DNA from: Proteles cristata cristata
Taxonomy: Eukaryota; Chordata; Mammalia; Carnivora; Hyaenidae
Assembly (NCBI GenBank): GCA_017311185.1
Contig: JAESUZ010003902.1
Coordinates: forward strand, 310,001 to 374,000
Reading direction: 5' to 3'
Length of the DNA stretch: 64,000 nt
Shown here: one piece after another, positions 48,995 through 61,240 of the stretch
Layout of the letters: every line of letters starts with the position of its first letter
How positions within the stretch are numbered: position 1 is the stretch's first letter
Position numbers and translations under genes: made by a program
The notes under the pieces: generated by a model
What the model saw: only the letters and a program-made list of their open reading frames with translations
What the model was told of the DNA's origin: nothing
The model's database searches: none

Positions 48995-49008
48995 CCGCCA
49001 GGGGAAGA

Positions 49009-49016
49009 TTTCGCGC
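49009..49016 (+). promoter_or_regulatory. E2F-type motif TTTCGCGC
   Basis: Perfect match to TTTSGCGC within the PSMB2 CpG-rich promoter. Short motif; binding is untested. Confidence 0.35.
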
Positions 49017-49071
49017 GACACAAACCGCGCGACCGCCGGAGCCTCCGGCGCGTTCGGATGACGTCTTATTG

Positions 49072-49079
49072 TCGCGAGA
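49072..49079. promoter_or_regulatory. TCGCGAGA promoter element
   Basis: TCGCGAGA is most of the TCTCGCGAGA palindrome, a known element of TATA-less CpG-island promoters. It lies about 150 bases above the PSMB2 ATG. Confidence 0.45.
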
Positions 49080-50184
49080 GGTTGTAAAGTGGGAGAGCCT
49101 TTGGGCGTCTTAACCCCTGCGATCGCTTTTTGCCCTGGATCTCTTGCAAATCCGGTGTACAGGCTGCTTGACTTATGTAACGCCCAGTTTCTTTCTTTAT
49201 AAATTGAGTTTAAAACTCGCTTGGGGATGAAATCATGCTCTGTATACAAAGCTCGGAGCATGTGTGGGGACCGAAATGGTGTGTATTCTTTGGTGGCTCT
49301 TTCCCTTCGCTCTGTAAAATATCTCCAAAAACTCCCTTCCCTGAAAGCCAGGTTACAGAAAAATGAACTTGACTAGACCCCCCACTTACGTGTTTCACAA
49401 AAATAAAATATGGTTGAGTTAAAGCTCTAAGCATGAAGACTAATTATCAAAGATCTATTTACAGATGTTCCAACTTCAAATTACATGCAATTGTTACTTC
49501 TGGTGAGAGCGACGTGAAGGGAGGAATTTCACTTTTAATTTTAATCGCATCTATATTGTTTGAATGTTTTTCACTGCTCATGTATTACTTATTTCTTTTG
49601 AATAGGAACAAGCAAGGCCATTCCTTTAAATCTTGCAGCCATTCTGGGGAAAGCTGAGATACTTTATGGTTCGTTTCTGACATTCACAATTTGGACTTCA
49701 TGCTAGCCTTATAGCTTCCTGAGAAATGACAAAACAATTCCAATTCTATTTCCAAGACAACTGTGCAATTCATTTGCTTCTGCAGAAATCTGTAGTCCTT
49801 ACTCCTTCAGAATGTTTCTTCCAGCTCTCTGCTTTTGAAGGAATATAGAGCTGGAGGAGTTAGGGGCAGCCCATCTATCATGGGATGGATGCTAGGGGCA
49901 AGTGAGGTCATTAAGTCAACTATACTGCTGAGAACACAGATACATCCATCATCCTCGGAAGATTCTTTTCTTAAACACCACTGTGGAAGAAGTCTCTGAA
50001 GTGTCTCTTCCAAACCCCTCTCTCTTTGTGTGTGTTATTTTTTTAATTGGAAAGAGTACACCGTTGTACTATATACACAAATCATACAGAAGAAATGAAG
50101 ACTTAAATATCTCTCCTCCCACCAGGGATAACTACCCACTATATGTCTGTATCCTTCCAGACCTTTTTTCTTTGTACATACCAA

Positions 50185-50226
50185 TATTCATTCATTCATT
50201 CATTCATTCATTCATTCATTCATTCA
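50185..50226 (+). repeat. (ATTC)n microsatellite
   Basis: Ten uninterrupted ATTC units; likely variable between individuals. Confidence 0.95.
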
Positions 50227-50514
50227 CAAAAACTGCAGCATTCTGAATTGGAAAATCCAATTTTAAAAATGGAACCCCTTTTCCCCATTCCAAAACTCCA
50301 AGGATATTTTAAGTCCTTCCTCCCAGGACATCTCCTTTAGTTAAGTCACACTAGAGAGTCTCTAATTTCTTTTTGGTGTAGAAGAAAATAGACTTTCAAG
50401 ACCTAACTTGTGCTATCTCACCAAGAATCAGGGAGGATCCTTTCTACACATAAAGCCTAAGAATAACTGAGTCTTAGAGTTAGAAAAAAAATGTCTGTGG
50501 AGGTTTCAGAAGCA

Positions 50515-50745
50515 GCATGATGTAGCCAACTTTGTTAGTAAATATCTTCAAATTTGTAGGTCAAACAGTATCCATCACAACTACTCAACGATGCCATTGT
50601 AGTGTGAAAGCAGCCATAGCCAATACATAAGTGAGCAAACATGGCTATAACCCAATAGCACTTTATTCACAAAAATAAAAGATGAGGGGGAAGAGGAGAG
50701 GTGGATTTGGCCTATGGGCTACAGTTTGCAGAACCCCCATGTAGT
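50515..50745 (+). repeat. Old mammalian interspersed repeat, class uncertain
   Basis: Ends GGATTTGGCCTATGGGCTAC then AGTTTGCAGAACCCC, a well-known ending of an old MER-type repeat. Confidence 0.5.
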
Positions 50746-51486
50746 GGGAGGCCTGTAAATCAATACCTAACTCTGCTCCCAGCTCTACCTCTTCCAACCT
50801 TGGTGCAAAATTCACTGAGCCTCAATTTCCCTATTTATAAAAAGGACATTTAGAAGAGAGATTTGCTTTGTATTGCTCTTGAGATAGGAAGGAGATGCGG
50901 GTTTGGTTGGTTCTATGAGTATACAGAACCATATCTAGACCTAGCTCCTTTGTGAACCCTGAGGAGTCTGGAAGGATCTTAAAAAAGAATGACTGTAGTG
51001 TACCTAGAGAACATGACCATAATATGAGAGGCTACCAGTTTTGCAAGACTCCCAAGTCCAATCTTGACATGGAAGCCCACAGTCAAAAGACCCTGTGAGC
51101 TTAGACAGTAGAGTTGGGACAATGGTAGAGGGAAGAGTAGAGGCCTACTCCTAAATATCCAGGAATGTAATGTATGATACTGTTGATGTCCTGCCAACAT
51201 CCTCTTATACATACCCATGGTAGTTGCTACCCCCCAGCTGCTATAAATGTTGGTTGGTAACAACTCACAACTGTCCCTCTTTTCAGAGAATTTCCCTCAA
51301 CCATATTGGAAGCATCCTTGCCTGGGAGGCTAGATACCCATTCCCACCCCTACCCAATGACTGATGAACACAGGATAAAAAGGTCACTCTCATAACTTAA
51401 AATGAGATATAGTTTGTCCTCCAGAATTTCCCCCATGGCTCTGTCTAAAACCAGTCTCCAGCCAAGACCACATTCTTGCTTAGGTT

Positions 51487-51508
51487 CCCCACCCCCCTGC
51501 CCCAGCCC
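51487..51508 (-). other. C-run tract: G-quadruplex motif on the - strand
   Basis: Runs of 4, 6, 4 and 3 C with loops A, TG and AG, inside the LTR-like end. Confidence 0.75.
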
Positions 51509-51623
51509 AAGCTTGCTTGTTACTCCCTTTCTCCTGAGAGCAGTTCCCCAACAAATGACTTGAAAAAAAACATCATCATTCTGACTCTGCTTCTAGGAAT
51601 TCAAGCTAAAATATTTGGTACCA

Positions 51624-51750
51624 AGAGCGCCTGAGTGGCTCGGTCATTAAAGTGTCCGACTTTGGCTCAAGTCATGATCTTACAGTTCATGAGTTCGAGC
51701 CCCACGTCGGGCTTTGTGCTGAAGCTCAGAGCCTGGATCCTGCTTTGAAT

Positions 51751-51786
<36 letters not shown>

Positions 51787-51800
51787 CTCTCCATCTCATG

Positions 51801-51838
<38 letters not shown>

Positions 51839-51851
51839 ATAAAATAAAATA
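51624..51851 (+). mobile_element. CAN SINE in the ERV-L-like relic
   Basis: Starts AGCGCCTGAGTGGCTC with a long (TC)n body; ATTTGGTACCA and ATTTGTTACCA flank it. Confidence 0.9.
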
Positions 51852-52039
51852 AATATTTGTTACCAAAAGTGACCCTAGAAAGCAGTCTCTGAGGGGTTCA
51901 GGAGTGAGGACACTCACCAGCTAGATGACAATGAGGCCACCAACTCTGGCAGTAGAAGGAATATTCACAGTCCTAGACCTGGTACCCAGTGGTAACACTG
52001 CAATTCCTAAAAGACTTCCAACTGTGTTGAACTTGGATA

Positions 52040-52705
52040 AGCTATGTCAAAGACATTTTCGGTCATAAAAAAACTGAAAAACTCCATCACTAGAAGACCT
52101 GCACTACAAGAAATAGTAAAAGAAGTCCTTTGAGTGGAAATGAAATTATGCCAGATGAAAACTTATATCTACACAAAGGAATTAAGAGCTCTGGAAATGG
52201 TAACTCTGTGAACAAATAAAAAGGCTTTGTTTCTTATGATTTAAATGTCTTTAAAGGAAATGTTTTAAGGGAAAATAATAGCAACATATATTGGGGTTTG
52301 TAGCATATTTAGAAGTAAAATGTAGGGCAAAAAAGCACCAAGGCCAGGAGGGAAGAAATTGAAATGTATTGTTGTAAGGTATAGATAGTGATAAGAAAAA
52401 GATACATGCAATAAACTACAAGCAAACACTAAAATAACACAGGGTTATAGTTAATAAGCCAACAAAAGAGCAAAAAAGGAGACAAAATAGAATTAAAAAA
52501 AAAGAAACAAAAAGCACATGGGATAAATAGAAAACAAATAGCAAGATGGTAGATTAACTCCCATTATATAAATTATCACATAAATGATCCAAATACTCTA
52601 ATTAAAAGCTAGAAATTGTAAGATTAGATTTAAAAAAAAAAAGCAAGACCAAACTATATGCTGTCTACAAAATACTCACTTAAAATTTTTTTTAAGATTG
52701 TATTT
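52040..52705 (+). mobile_element. Old L1/HAL1-like fragment
   Basis: GACCTGCACTACAAGAAATA, AAATAGCAAGATGGTAGATT and CAAGACCAAACTATATGCTG occur in this order in old L1-type elements. No frame is open. Confidence 0.55.
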
Positions 52706-52709
52706 TCAG

Positions 52710-53195
52710 GGTGCCTGGGTGGCTCACTTGGTTGAATGTCTGACTCTTTTTTTTTTTTTTAATGTTTTACTTATTTCTGAGAGAGAGACAGACCGACAGC
52801 ATGAGCAGGGGAGGGTCAGAGAGAGAGGGAAACACAGAATCTGAAACAGTCTCCTGGCTCTGAGCTAGCTGTCAGCACAGAGCCCAATGCGGGGCTTAAA
52901 CCCACAAACTATGAGATCATGACCTGAGCTGAAGTTGGAGCTTAAACAATTGAGCCACCCAGGCACCCCAAGTGTCTGACTCTTGATTTTGGCTCAGGTC
53001 ATGATCTCACGGTTTGTGAGATGGAGCCCCAGATCAGGCTCCATGCTTAGTATGGAGCCTTCTTGAGATTCTCAGTCTCCCCCGCCCTTTCCTCTGCTCA
53101 CTCCCCCACATTCACTTGTGCTTTCTCTCTCTGTCTGTCTCTCTCTCTCTCTCTCTCTGTCTTTCTAATAAAAAAAATAAGTAAAAATAAAAAAT
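52710..53195 (+). mobile_element. CAN SINE split by an antisense SINE
   Basis: Outer copy: 52710-52748 and about 52970-53195 (GGGTGCCTGGGTGGCTCAC, then TTGATTTTGGCTCAGGTC). It is cut by the element at 52749-52969. Confidence 0.9.
52749..52969 (-). mobile_element. CAN SINE nested in the outer SINE, antisense
   Basis: Target duplication AATGTCTGACTCTT at 52735-52748, repeated as AAGTGTCTGACTCTT at 52970-52984. Confidence 0.93.
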
Positions 53196-54084
53196 AAAAT
53201 GACAAGGTTGGATTCATCCCAATGAACATACTTCAACCAATGAACAGTTACACCCAAATAACCGCACTTCTGAATATTATGTTAACCTGTTTGTATTTCT
53301 GAACATCTACCACTCCCTGAATTCTATGCTTTCCCAAAAATCTAAGATCAGCAGTCTGTTCTTGTTAGAGAAATTGTGACTGGTCAGCCTATACTTAAGT
53401 ATGTAATTAATTAAGCTTTGTATTTTTTGTTTTAGATATTGAGTGGTAGTCTCATTTATTGACATATGGAAGCTTTGAATGGGCCAAGAACAAGAAAGGA
53501 CTCTGATATAGCATCAGGCTGCAATATATGTATCCCTGACACTTGGGCCATTTGACCCAGCATACTGCATGTTACTAGAGATGTCTTTGGTAAAGGAATA
53601 TACCAGATGGATCTGGTAATCCGCAATGAGAGACTTGTAAGTCAGACTTCTAGAAATCTAGAATAGGGGCATACCATCTTGGTAGAAACTGAGTGTCTGA
53701 ACATAGGATATCAAATGATGATGTAACTTGAACTTCCCATTATGAGCTGGGTTCTGTCAAACCCTCCAGGTTATAAAGTCATGTGGACTCAGCAGTAATA
53801 CATCATAAGATAGAAGTGGTACATTTGAAATCAAGTTTGAGCAAGTCCAAAGAATACAAGTAAACTGCACGGTCTGTCAGAGGTAATTAATCCTAACTAT
53901 CATAAGGAGAGAGGACTGCTGCTACATAATGAGGGCATAGAGGGATATGTTCAGCACTCAGATGACCCACTGGGGCATCTTTCAGTACACCTATGCTCAG
54001 TTGAATTGTAAATGTGCAATTATAGCCACCACATACTGAAAAGTGTCTGGTGACCAGGAGAACTTACTCCTTAGAAATAAGAGT

Positions 54085-54170
54085 ATAAGTATATATCAAA
54101 TCATCACATTGTACACCTTAACCTTACACAATGTTATATCAATTATATCTCAATAAATCTAGGGGGAAAA
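54085..54170 (+). mobile_element. L1 3' end fragment
   Basis: CAAATCATCACATTGTACAC to TCAATTATATCTCAATAAAT is an old L1 3' end. Confidence 0.6.
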
Positions 54171-54499
54171 AAAGAAATGAAGGTATGGATCAACCCACCA
54201 AGCAATCCAAAGGGGAAAGGGATCTAAAATGGTGGGTAGTGCCAGAGGGAAATGGTGAGTGTGAGACATAGTTCATGAACCGAATACAACAACAGAGGCC
54301 AAAGTTCATTCCACTAACCCTTCTCAGGGTTAGTTTTCTCAGAAAGTATGACCAGTCAGGATCCTGAAGCAGCCATGCCTAGATGGAGTGAATTTAATGA
54401 GAGCAGTAAGTGGAGATTATTGGTACAAGGGATGGACTGCAGAGAACCTATCAGTGCACACACACCCCAGGCAAGTTGGTTGATAACAAATCACACCTG

Positions 54500-55220
54500 C
54501 TGTATTTGTCACCTTGGGCTACCACACAAAAAAAATATCATAGACTGGTTGGCTTAAACAACAGAAATTTATCTTCTCTCAGTTCTGGTGGCTAGAAAGT
54601 CCAAGATCAAGGGACCAGCAAGATTCAGTTCCTGGTAAAAGCTTTATTCCAGGCTTCCAGATGGCTGACTTCTCACTATGTCCTCACATGGCCTTTCTTC
54701 AGTGCATCCGCACTAAGAGAGAGAGAGCTTGCATGCACACAAGAGAGAGCTTTCTTCCTTTTAAAACTGAGATATAGTTGAATTGCATTAGTTTTAACTG
54801 TACAACATAATGGTTTGATATATGTATATCTGTATACATATAAATATATATGTACATATACATTATAAAATTATTGCCATGATAAGTTTAGTTAACATTC
54901 ATCACCGCACATAAATTATAATTTTTTCTTGTGATGGGAACTTTTAAGATCTATTCTTTTAGCAGTTTTCAAATATACAATATACCATTATTAACCATAG
55001 CCAACATGTTGTACGTTATATCCCCAGGAGTTATTTTTCTTATATCTCTTCCTATTCATATAAGGCCACTCATCCCATCCTGAGGGCCAAACCCTCATGA
55101 CCTAATCCAATCCTAATTACCTTTCCAAAACCCCATCTCTAAATAGCGTCAATTTGGGAGGTAGGGTTTCAACATATGAACTTCGGGGGACACAAGCATT
55201 CATTCTGTAAAAGCTACCCT
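54500..55220 (+). mobile_element. Old interspersed repeat split by another old element
   Basis: The outer repeat (CAACAGAAATTTATCTTCTC, GAAAGTCCAAGATCAAGGGA, then after a break TCATGACCTAATCCAATCCT and TTTCAACATATGAACTTC) is interrupted at about 54766-55045 by an AT-rich element (TACAACATAATGGTTTGATA) that looks L1-derived. The outer class is not known to me. Confidence 0.5.
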
Positions 55221-55802
55221 TTCTTCTGGAGAACTGTCATCTCCCTCAGGCGAGAGACTGCACTCCACCTGAGTAATAACTTATTGACACAGGGCTACAA
55301 AAGACTGACTCTTTTGCTTCAATAGGGAACTAATTCTGAGATCCAACTTATGCTCCAGAGCTTTCTTGCAGAATCAGCTGAGGCCACATTCTCGCCAGCT
55401 TTTTACTCCCTGTCTCATCCTGCTTCTCTCATCCTTCCTCCAGAAATGACACCCCCAATAAATCACTTGAACAAAAAGCGAACTCCGTCCCAGAAGCTGC
55501 TTCTCGGGAACCCAGAATTTTTATGCAACCTTAGGGAGAAGTAGAGTCCCCCAAAACATTTTTGAAATAGAATTTCTTGTTAACCAGAGTAAGTGAGGGC
55601 TTAAATAATGTTTATCTAATGCAGAAAAATGTTCTTCATCTTATACGTGAGTGTTGCAAAATTCACGCCCATTATAAGTGTACATCTTGTTGTTGTGTGG
55701 TTTATACCACACTTCTTCCAGTAAATGGATTTATTTTGAAAAAGGTGCTTCTTCCATTGCCAGATACAAGTCAGCATTTTTAAAGCATTCTTTATCTCGC
55801 TT

Positions 55803-56128
55803 TTTTAAAAAAATTCCAGTTAACAGGGTTGTATTCATTTCAGATGCATAATATAGTGATTCGACAATTCCATACATCACCCAGTGCTCATCACAAGTGC
55901 ACTCCTTAATTCCCATCACCTATTTCCCCCATCAGCCCACTGACCTCCCCTCTGGTAATCATCCATTTATTTTCTATAGTTAAGAGTCACTTTCTTAGTT
56001 TGTCTCTCTCTTCCCCCCCCCCACCCTTTGCTCATTTGTTTTGTTTCTTAAATTCCACTTATGAGTGAAATATGGTATTTGTCTTTTGTGACTGACTTAT
56101 TTGGCTTAAGTATTATAGCCAAATAATA
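55803..56128 (-). mobile_element. L1 3' end, antisense
   Basis: CACCCAGTGCTCATCACAAG, TTCCACTTATGAGTGAAATA and TTTGTGACTGACTTATTTGG are the carnivore L1 3' end reversed; 5'-truncated. Confidence 0.85.
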
Positions 56129-56989
56129 CTTCCTAATATAAATACAAAGTATTTAGAACAGTCCACACTTGACAGGAAGCAGTCCCATGCTAGCAAGACA
56201 TCATCTGCCTGAGCCATGTTTAATTGAATGACCATTCCCCGACTCAAGCTTCTGAGTCTCCTGTTTTGTTTACTTCTGCCAGTAATAGCCATTCACTTGG
56301 CACATTCTGACTGAACCCTCAGTGACGATAACTTCACCTTTCATTCTGCCTTTGCCTCATAAACTAGTCATGATGGCCAACCACTTATCAGATGGCCAAC
56401 AATTCATCAGTTGTTCTTAGCTTCACCTCTCAATGCTACCTTTGCCTCCTTGATTGCATTTGACTTATGCTAGCTGTCCCTCTGGAATAGGTCCTAATAC
56501 TCTCAAGGTTTTGGTCTTCTTAGACCTCTTTGTATAAAACACCCTTTTTTATATGCAAGTCAGATGTCCCATTCTACTCAGCCTTGATGGTACCTCTGGG
56601 GTTATCCACCCCAACTGGATAAATATTTCAAGTTCAATTTTTTGTCACCTTATTCTATTGGGGAGCAGATGCCAGAAGTCATAAGCAGCATTTCTAAATC
56701 ACCTTTATAGGTATTTGTGTTTGTGTATTACTAGCCTCTTCCTTTTCTGCAAAGTATCTTTCTATATCCTATCTTTGGCCTTCATGATATCTACTTTTAC
56801 TTTAGTCTGGATGTTCATCTTTCCTCATCACATTTCTATCTAGCACTTCCTGCATCAGGTCAAGAAGATTCCTTCCAAACACATATTTCTTAAATATCTA
56901 GAAAGTGGTCTATGCATTTACCACTGATGTTTATCATGTTCCAGAAAACCTTGTTCCTCCAACTTGGATATGCAGTGCAACGTGGTGGT

Positions 56990-57210
56990 TAAAAATTCGT
57001 ATTTTGAAATAAAACAAAGCTGGGTTTGAATCCTGGCTCCACCACTAGGAGTCAGGAGTTTTGACTGAGATAGTCAACTTTTTTTAGTCTGTTTTATTTT
57101 CTAGAAAATGGGCAATGGACATGATAGTACTTACCTCATAGAGTTGTTGTGAGGATGAAAGTGCTTAGCCTAGAGCCTGGTGTGAAGTAAGTATTTCATA
57201 AATAATATTA
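56990..57210 (-). repeat. MIR
   Basis: GGGTTTGAATCCTGGCTCCA to GTTGTTGTGAGGATGAAAGT. Confidence 0.7.
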
Positions 57211-59469
57211 TTGTTATTATTTATTCACCATCTTCAAAGGCAGCTGTTCAATCCCAGAGCTATTCAGCAGTTATGCAAAGGGCTAAGCAATTCCCAATAA
57301 GAACTGTCCACCAGAGCCATCACCACTGTGGGAGGTGGATGTGTCAGTACTGCACCAGAAGTTCATTACAGAAGAGGCTGGGCCAGAGGGGAGCCAGGCC
57401 AAATAGAACACAAGGTACCAAACCAAAGAGGAAAAGGGGAAGGCAGCCCATCAAAGCCTCAACTGGAGAGGGCAGGGGGAAAGGCCAGGGGTAGATGAGG
57501 GTGTATTTGGGGTAACCAGAAGAAGGCTAAAATACAAATGGTTGAATTGTGCAGATTTGGAATAAATATCCTGAAAGGCAATATCCTTCCTGGCCCTGAT
57601 TAATAGAAGCAGAGCAGAGGAAAATAGCCAGGACAGATAAGGACCTACTTAAATTTCAAGTTTCCTCTCCTGCTTTCCAACTATGGACCTGGGAAAAAAG
57701 AAGTTTGGCTTTCAGTTAGAAGACTTTGGAATGAAGCCAATCCTGGGGAAGAGGCTAAATTGAAAATCAGACCTAGAGACTGGGCAAACTCTGTGACTGA
57801 GTCTTGTGCTCCTTAGTTTCTCCACCTGAAAAGGAAAACTTCTCCCTGGAAAATGCCCCCAGTTTCTCCCTATCATCCCTGAGGCATGTGATTGGCCTAA
57901 AACACAAACACCAGGGCTGGTTGGTGTTTTCAGCAGCAGCATCCAGCATCTCAGAGATGGTCAGACAAATGACACCTTCCTGTTCCCCTCTCATTGCGTC
58001 CAGGGACCAGGATGGTCACACATGCTCATGGCCAAAAACACAACTATTCCTGTAGGTCCCACAGAAGCTGACACAGCCTCAGTAGATTTGAAGTGGTCCA
58101 TGATCAGAGACCTGCTGCTGCCTTGTACCATCTGAATCTGACAGCACCATGCACATCACTGGTAAACAATTGTTATTTACCACATGTAATTGCTTCAAAC
58201 TCTTGCCCAGAAGCAAGGGAATGGATCTAATATAATTTAGAGAATCCCAGTGGCCCAAGAAGCCTATAATATCCAATACAGTGATTCTGGGATCCTATAA
58301 GAAATGTTATAGACGACTTTTGAGGATTCTGCACAAACATTATGTGTGCCACTGAATATCTGGCCCCCAAGGAGATTCTACAGAACCAGGAAACCCAGTG
58401 AGCCTCTTTCTAGGACTTGGAACTGTAAGGAATTAGGACCACGTTAAGCCTTGCCTTACTTGTCCCTTGCCCCTATTATCACCCCAAATCCAACCTTCAT
58501 GTGGAGCTCATCACTAACTACCCCATCACCCACTCATGATCCAATGAAAGTTAAGGAGCCCTCTTGCTTAGGACCTTTTAATCTGATGGTTTCTGCTCCA
58601 TAGTACCCCTCCTCTACATCCCGACTTTCTAATAGATCTAAGGCTTGGGACTGTGATGACTTGAGTAAGATGCAAATATGCCCTGACCCCAGCCACCCAA
58701 AATTGATGTTTGGATTGCTAAAACTCCAGGCTGAAAGCCCATCCCGAGCCTGCTCCTCCTGGCTGCTTATCCTCTAAGAGTATTTGCTCTACTGATGCTT
58801 CTCCTGCCATGAGGAAGTGTGGCAGGCCAGTTTGCTGCTGGCACCTGCCACACTGTAGCATAACACCAACACTAATAGCAGAAATAATCATAGTGACAAC
58901 AACGGCTTGGTCTACATGCAGAAGGTACTTGTCATCTCTCCAGAAGCCTCCTAGCCTAGGGCTCAATTGTGACAATGTACCTGGCCCCTGGCCCACACTG
59001 TCGCAATTGCACACCAGATTTATCCAAATGGTTGACATTATCATTACTGTCATCACCATTCTTGATAACTATTAATTTATTCCTGCAAAACACATTTACT
59101 GAGGACAAACTGCATGCCAGGTACTGTGCAATATGCTCAAGGAGTTACAAAGATCAACATCTTGGAGGAGAAGTCCATAGGGAATGAGAAAGATCAAAAA
59201 GAATTCCAATATAGTATTATGCACACTATTGTATATGCATGTATTCCCAAGACCTAAAAGAATATTAGACCATAGTGAGTGCTCAATAAATGTTTCAATG
59301 AATATTGAATGAAGAAGTGAGTGGATGAATGAATGAACATTTAAAGGGCTATAGGATATGAGAGTGGAGAAAGAGTAAATTTGTTGTAAAGAAGTCAAGG
59401 AAAGATTCCAGAGGAGGTGACATTTGAGCTGAACTCTGAAAGTTGAAAAGACAATAAAGTATACTGGTC

Positions 59470-59690
59470 AAGAGCATGAAGTCTGGATCTAGAATCCCTG
59501 GTTTTGAACACCACTCCATGTTTTGGGGCATGCTACTTAACTTCTCTGTGTCTCAGTTTTCCCATCTATAAAATGCATTAATAATAGCACTTCCCTTATG
59601 AGGTTGTTGTAAAGATTATGCAAGTTAGTATTTGTACAATGCCTAGAACATAACCATAAGTAGCACATAGTACCACTCAAGAGATTGGTA
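59470..59690 (-). repeat. MIR
   Basis: CTTCTCTGTGTCTCAGTTTT to GAGGTTGTTGTAAAGATTAT. Confidence 0.7.
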
Positions 59691-59885
59691 AATAAAAACA
59701 ACTGGCTCATCAGACTGACGAGGTAGAAAGTAAAGGGGGTGAAGAAGAACATACCAGACAATGTAATGATATTGAGATTTCCAAAAGAATGTCATTCTTA
59801 AGAAATGGTGGGAGGCCATGGGGGCAGGGGTTTGCCAAAGGATCTTAAATATCAGGGTAAGGGGTGTGATGAGCCATGAATTTTT

Positions 59886-60106
59886 TTAAATTTATTTTTA
59901 TTTTATTTTATTTTATAATGTTTATTTTTAAGAGAGAGAGAGAGAGAGACCGGGGAAGGGGCAGAGAGAGAGGGAGACACAGAATCTGAAGCAGGCTCCA
60001 GGCTCTGAGCCATCAGCACAGAGCCCGATGTGGGGCTCGATCTTATGTGACATCATGACCTGAGCCAAAATTGGATGCTTAACCAACTGAGCCACCCAGG
60101 TGCCCT
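59886..60106 (-). mobile_element. CAN SINE, antisense
   Basis: GAGCCATGAATTTT before and GAGCCATGACTTTT after (60107-60120). Confidence 0.92.
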
Positions 60107-60132
60107 GAGCCATGACTTTTTAAAATAAACTT

Positions 60133-60346
60133 TTTAGAGGAGAAGGGGGAAAATAGTTGGGGAGAGGGAGGGAGGCAAACCATGAGAGATTCTTGAATAC
60201 TGAGAACAAACTGAAGGCTGATGGGGGGGAGGGAGAGAGGGGTGATGGGCATGGAGGAGGGCACTTGTTGGGAATGAGCACTGGGTGTTATATGGAATCC
60301 AACTTGACAATAAACTATGAAAGAAAAAAATAATAAGTAAAAAAAT
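60133..60346 (+). mobile_element. L1 3' end, 5'-truncated
   Basis: ACAAACTGAAGGCTGATGGG and GAGGGCACTTGTTGGGAATG, then AT-rich tail; AAAATAAACTT at 60122-60132 and 60347-60357. Confidence 0.85.
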
Positions 60347-61009
60347 AAAATAAACTTCTAATTATAGAATAATTCTAGATTTACAGAAAAGTTGCAAGGT
60401 AGTACTGAGAGTACCAGAATGTCCTTTACTCAGTTTCCCCTAATGGTAATATCTTCAAGGGAGTCACAGCTGCTGAAGCATGAGTGTAACAAAGTCAGGT
60501 ACGCATTTTAGAAAAGTTGCTGTTGCAGTTGTGAGGAGGAGGAATTGAAGGGAGAGAGATTTGGGGCCAGCAGACCAATGAGGGGGATGTAGCACCATCC
60601 AGTGGACTGTCATGCAGTCAAGACAAAGTGTGATAAGGAGGGCATGGATGTGAGAAAACTGACTATGAATGCTCTAGGAGAGGAGAAACCAAGAGCACAG
60701 TCAGGAGCTACAGGGCCTAGACTGGGCATCCCTCTGTCTGAGGCATTTGCAAGTAGCTTTCCCTGTCATTGGACGAGCATCTCTCACCAGGAATCTCCAT
60801 TGAGAGCTCAACAGGCTGGCAGGTCTGGGGGAGTTCAGATGTAAGTGAAAAGCCCAGGGTGGAATAGGCAGTGGCCAGAACTCCTTTCCACTACCCTAGG
60901 CTCAAGTTCTGTGCACTGTTCTAGCTCAAGAGGTGGCTGATGGGGTTGTTTATTCTTAGTGACAGATTAGATCTGCTCAGCTTCCGGCCCTCATTCAATG
61001 AAATGGGCC

Positions 61010-61240
61010 CATGGTTAAGTATACGGATCATGGCATGAAGTAGATTGGTTGGATTCAACCAAGTAGATTGGTAGAGGTTGGATTCCAATCTCTACCACTT
61101 AACCAACTGCATAACCTTAGGCATGTTACTTAACTTCTCTGTGCCTCAATTTTCTAATCTGTAAGACAGAGATAATACTAGCATCTGCCTCATAAAGATT
61201 ATGTGGGAATTAAATAAGATAATATATAACAAGATTGTAT
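61010..61240 (-). repeat. MIR
   Basis: CATGTTACTTAACTTCTCTG to CTGCCTCATAAAGATTATGT; contains a short local duplication of AGTAGATTGGT. Confidence 0.7.

Larger units (their letters stand above)
51300..55545 (+). mobile_element. Decayed ERV-L-like provirus with nested insertions
   Basis: An LTR-like 3' end at about 51440-51605 (ACAAATGACTTGAA, ACTCTGCTTCTAGGAA) and a related one at about 55370-55525 (AATAAATCACTTGAAC, AGCTGCTTCTCGGGAACC) bracket a stretch. Its part 53460-53890 follows the order of ERV-L pol sequence (for example ACTTGGGCCATTTGACCCAG). It is full of stops and frameshifts and cut by SINEs, an L1-like piece and other repeats. No viral protein can be made. Confidence 0.5.

Noticed and set aside
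57273..57494. Basic 73-codon frame rich in Arg/Lys
   Set aside because: No known domain, no conservation evidence, common in GA-rich DNA.
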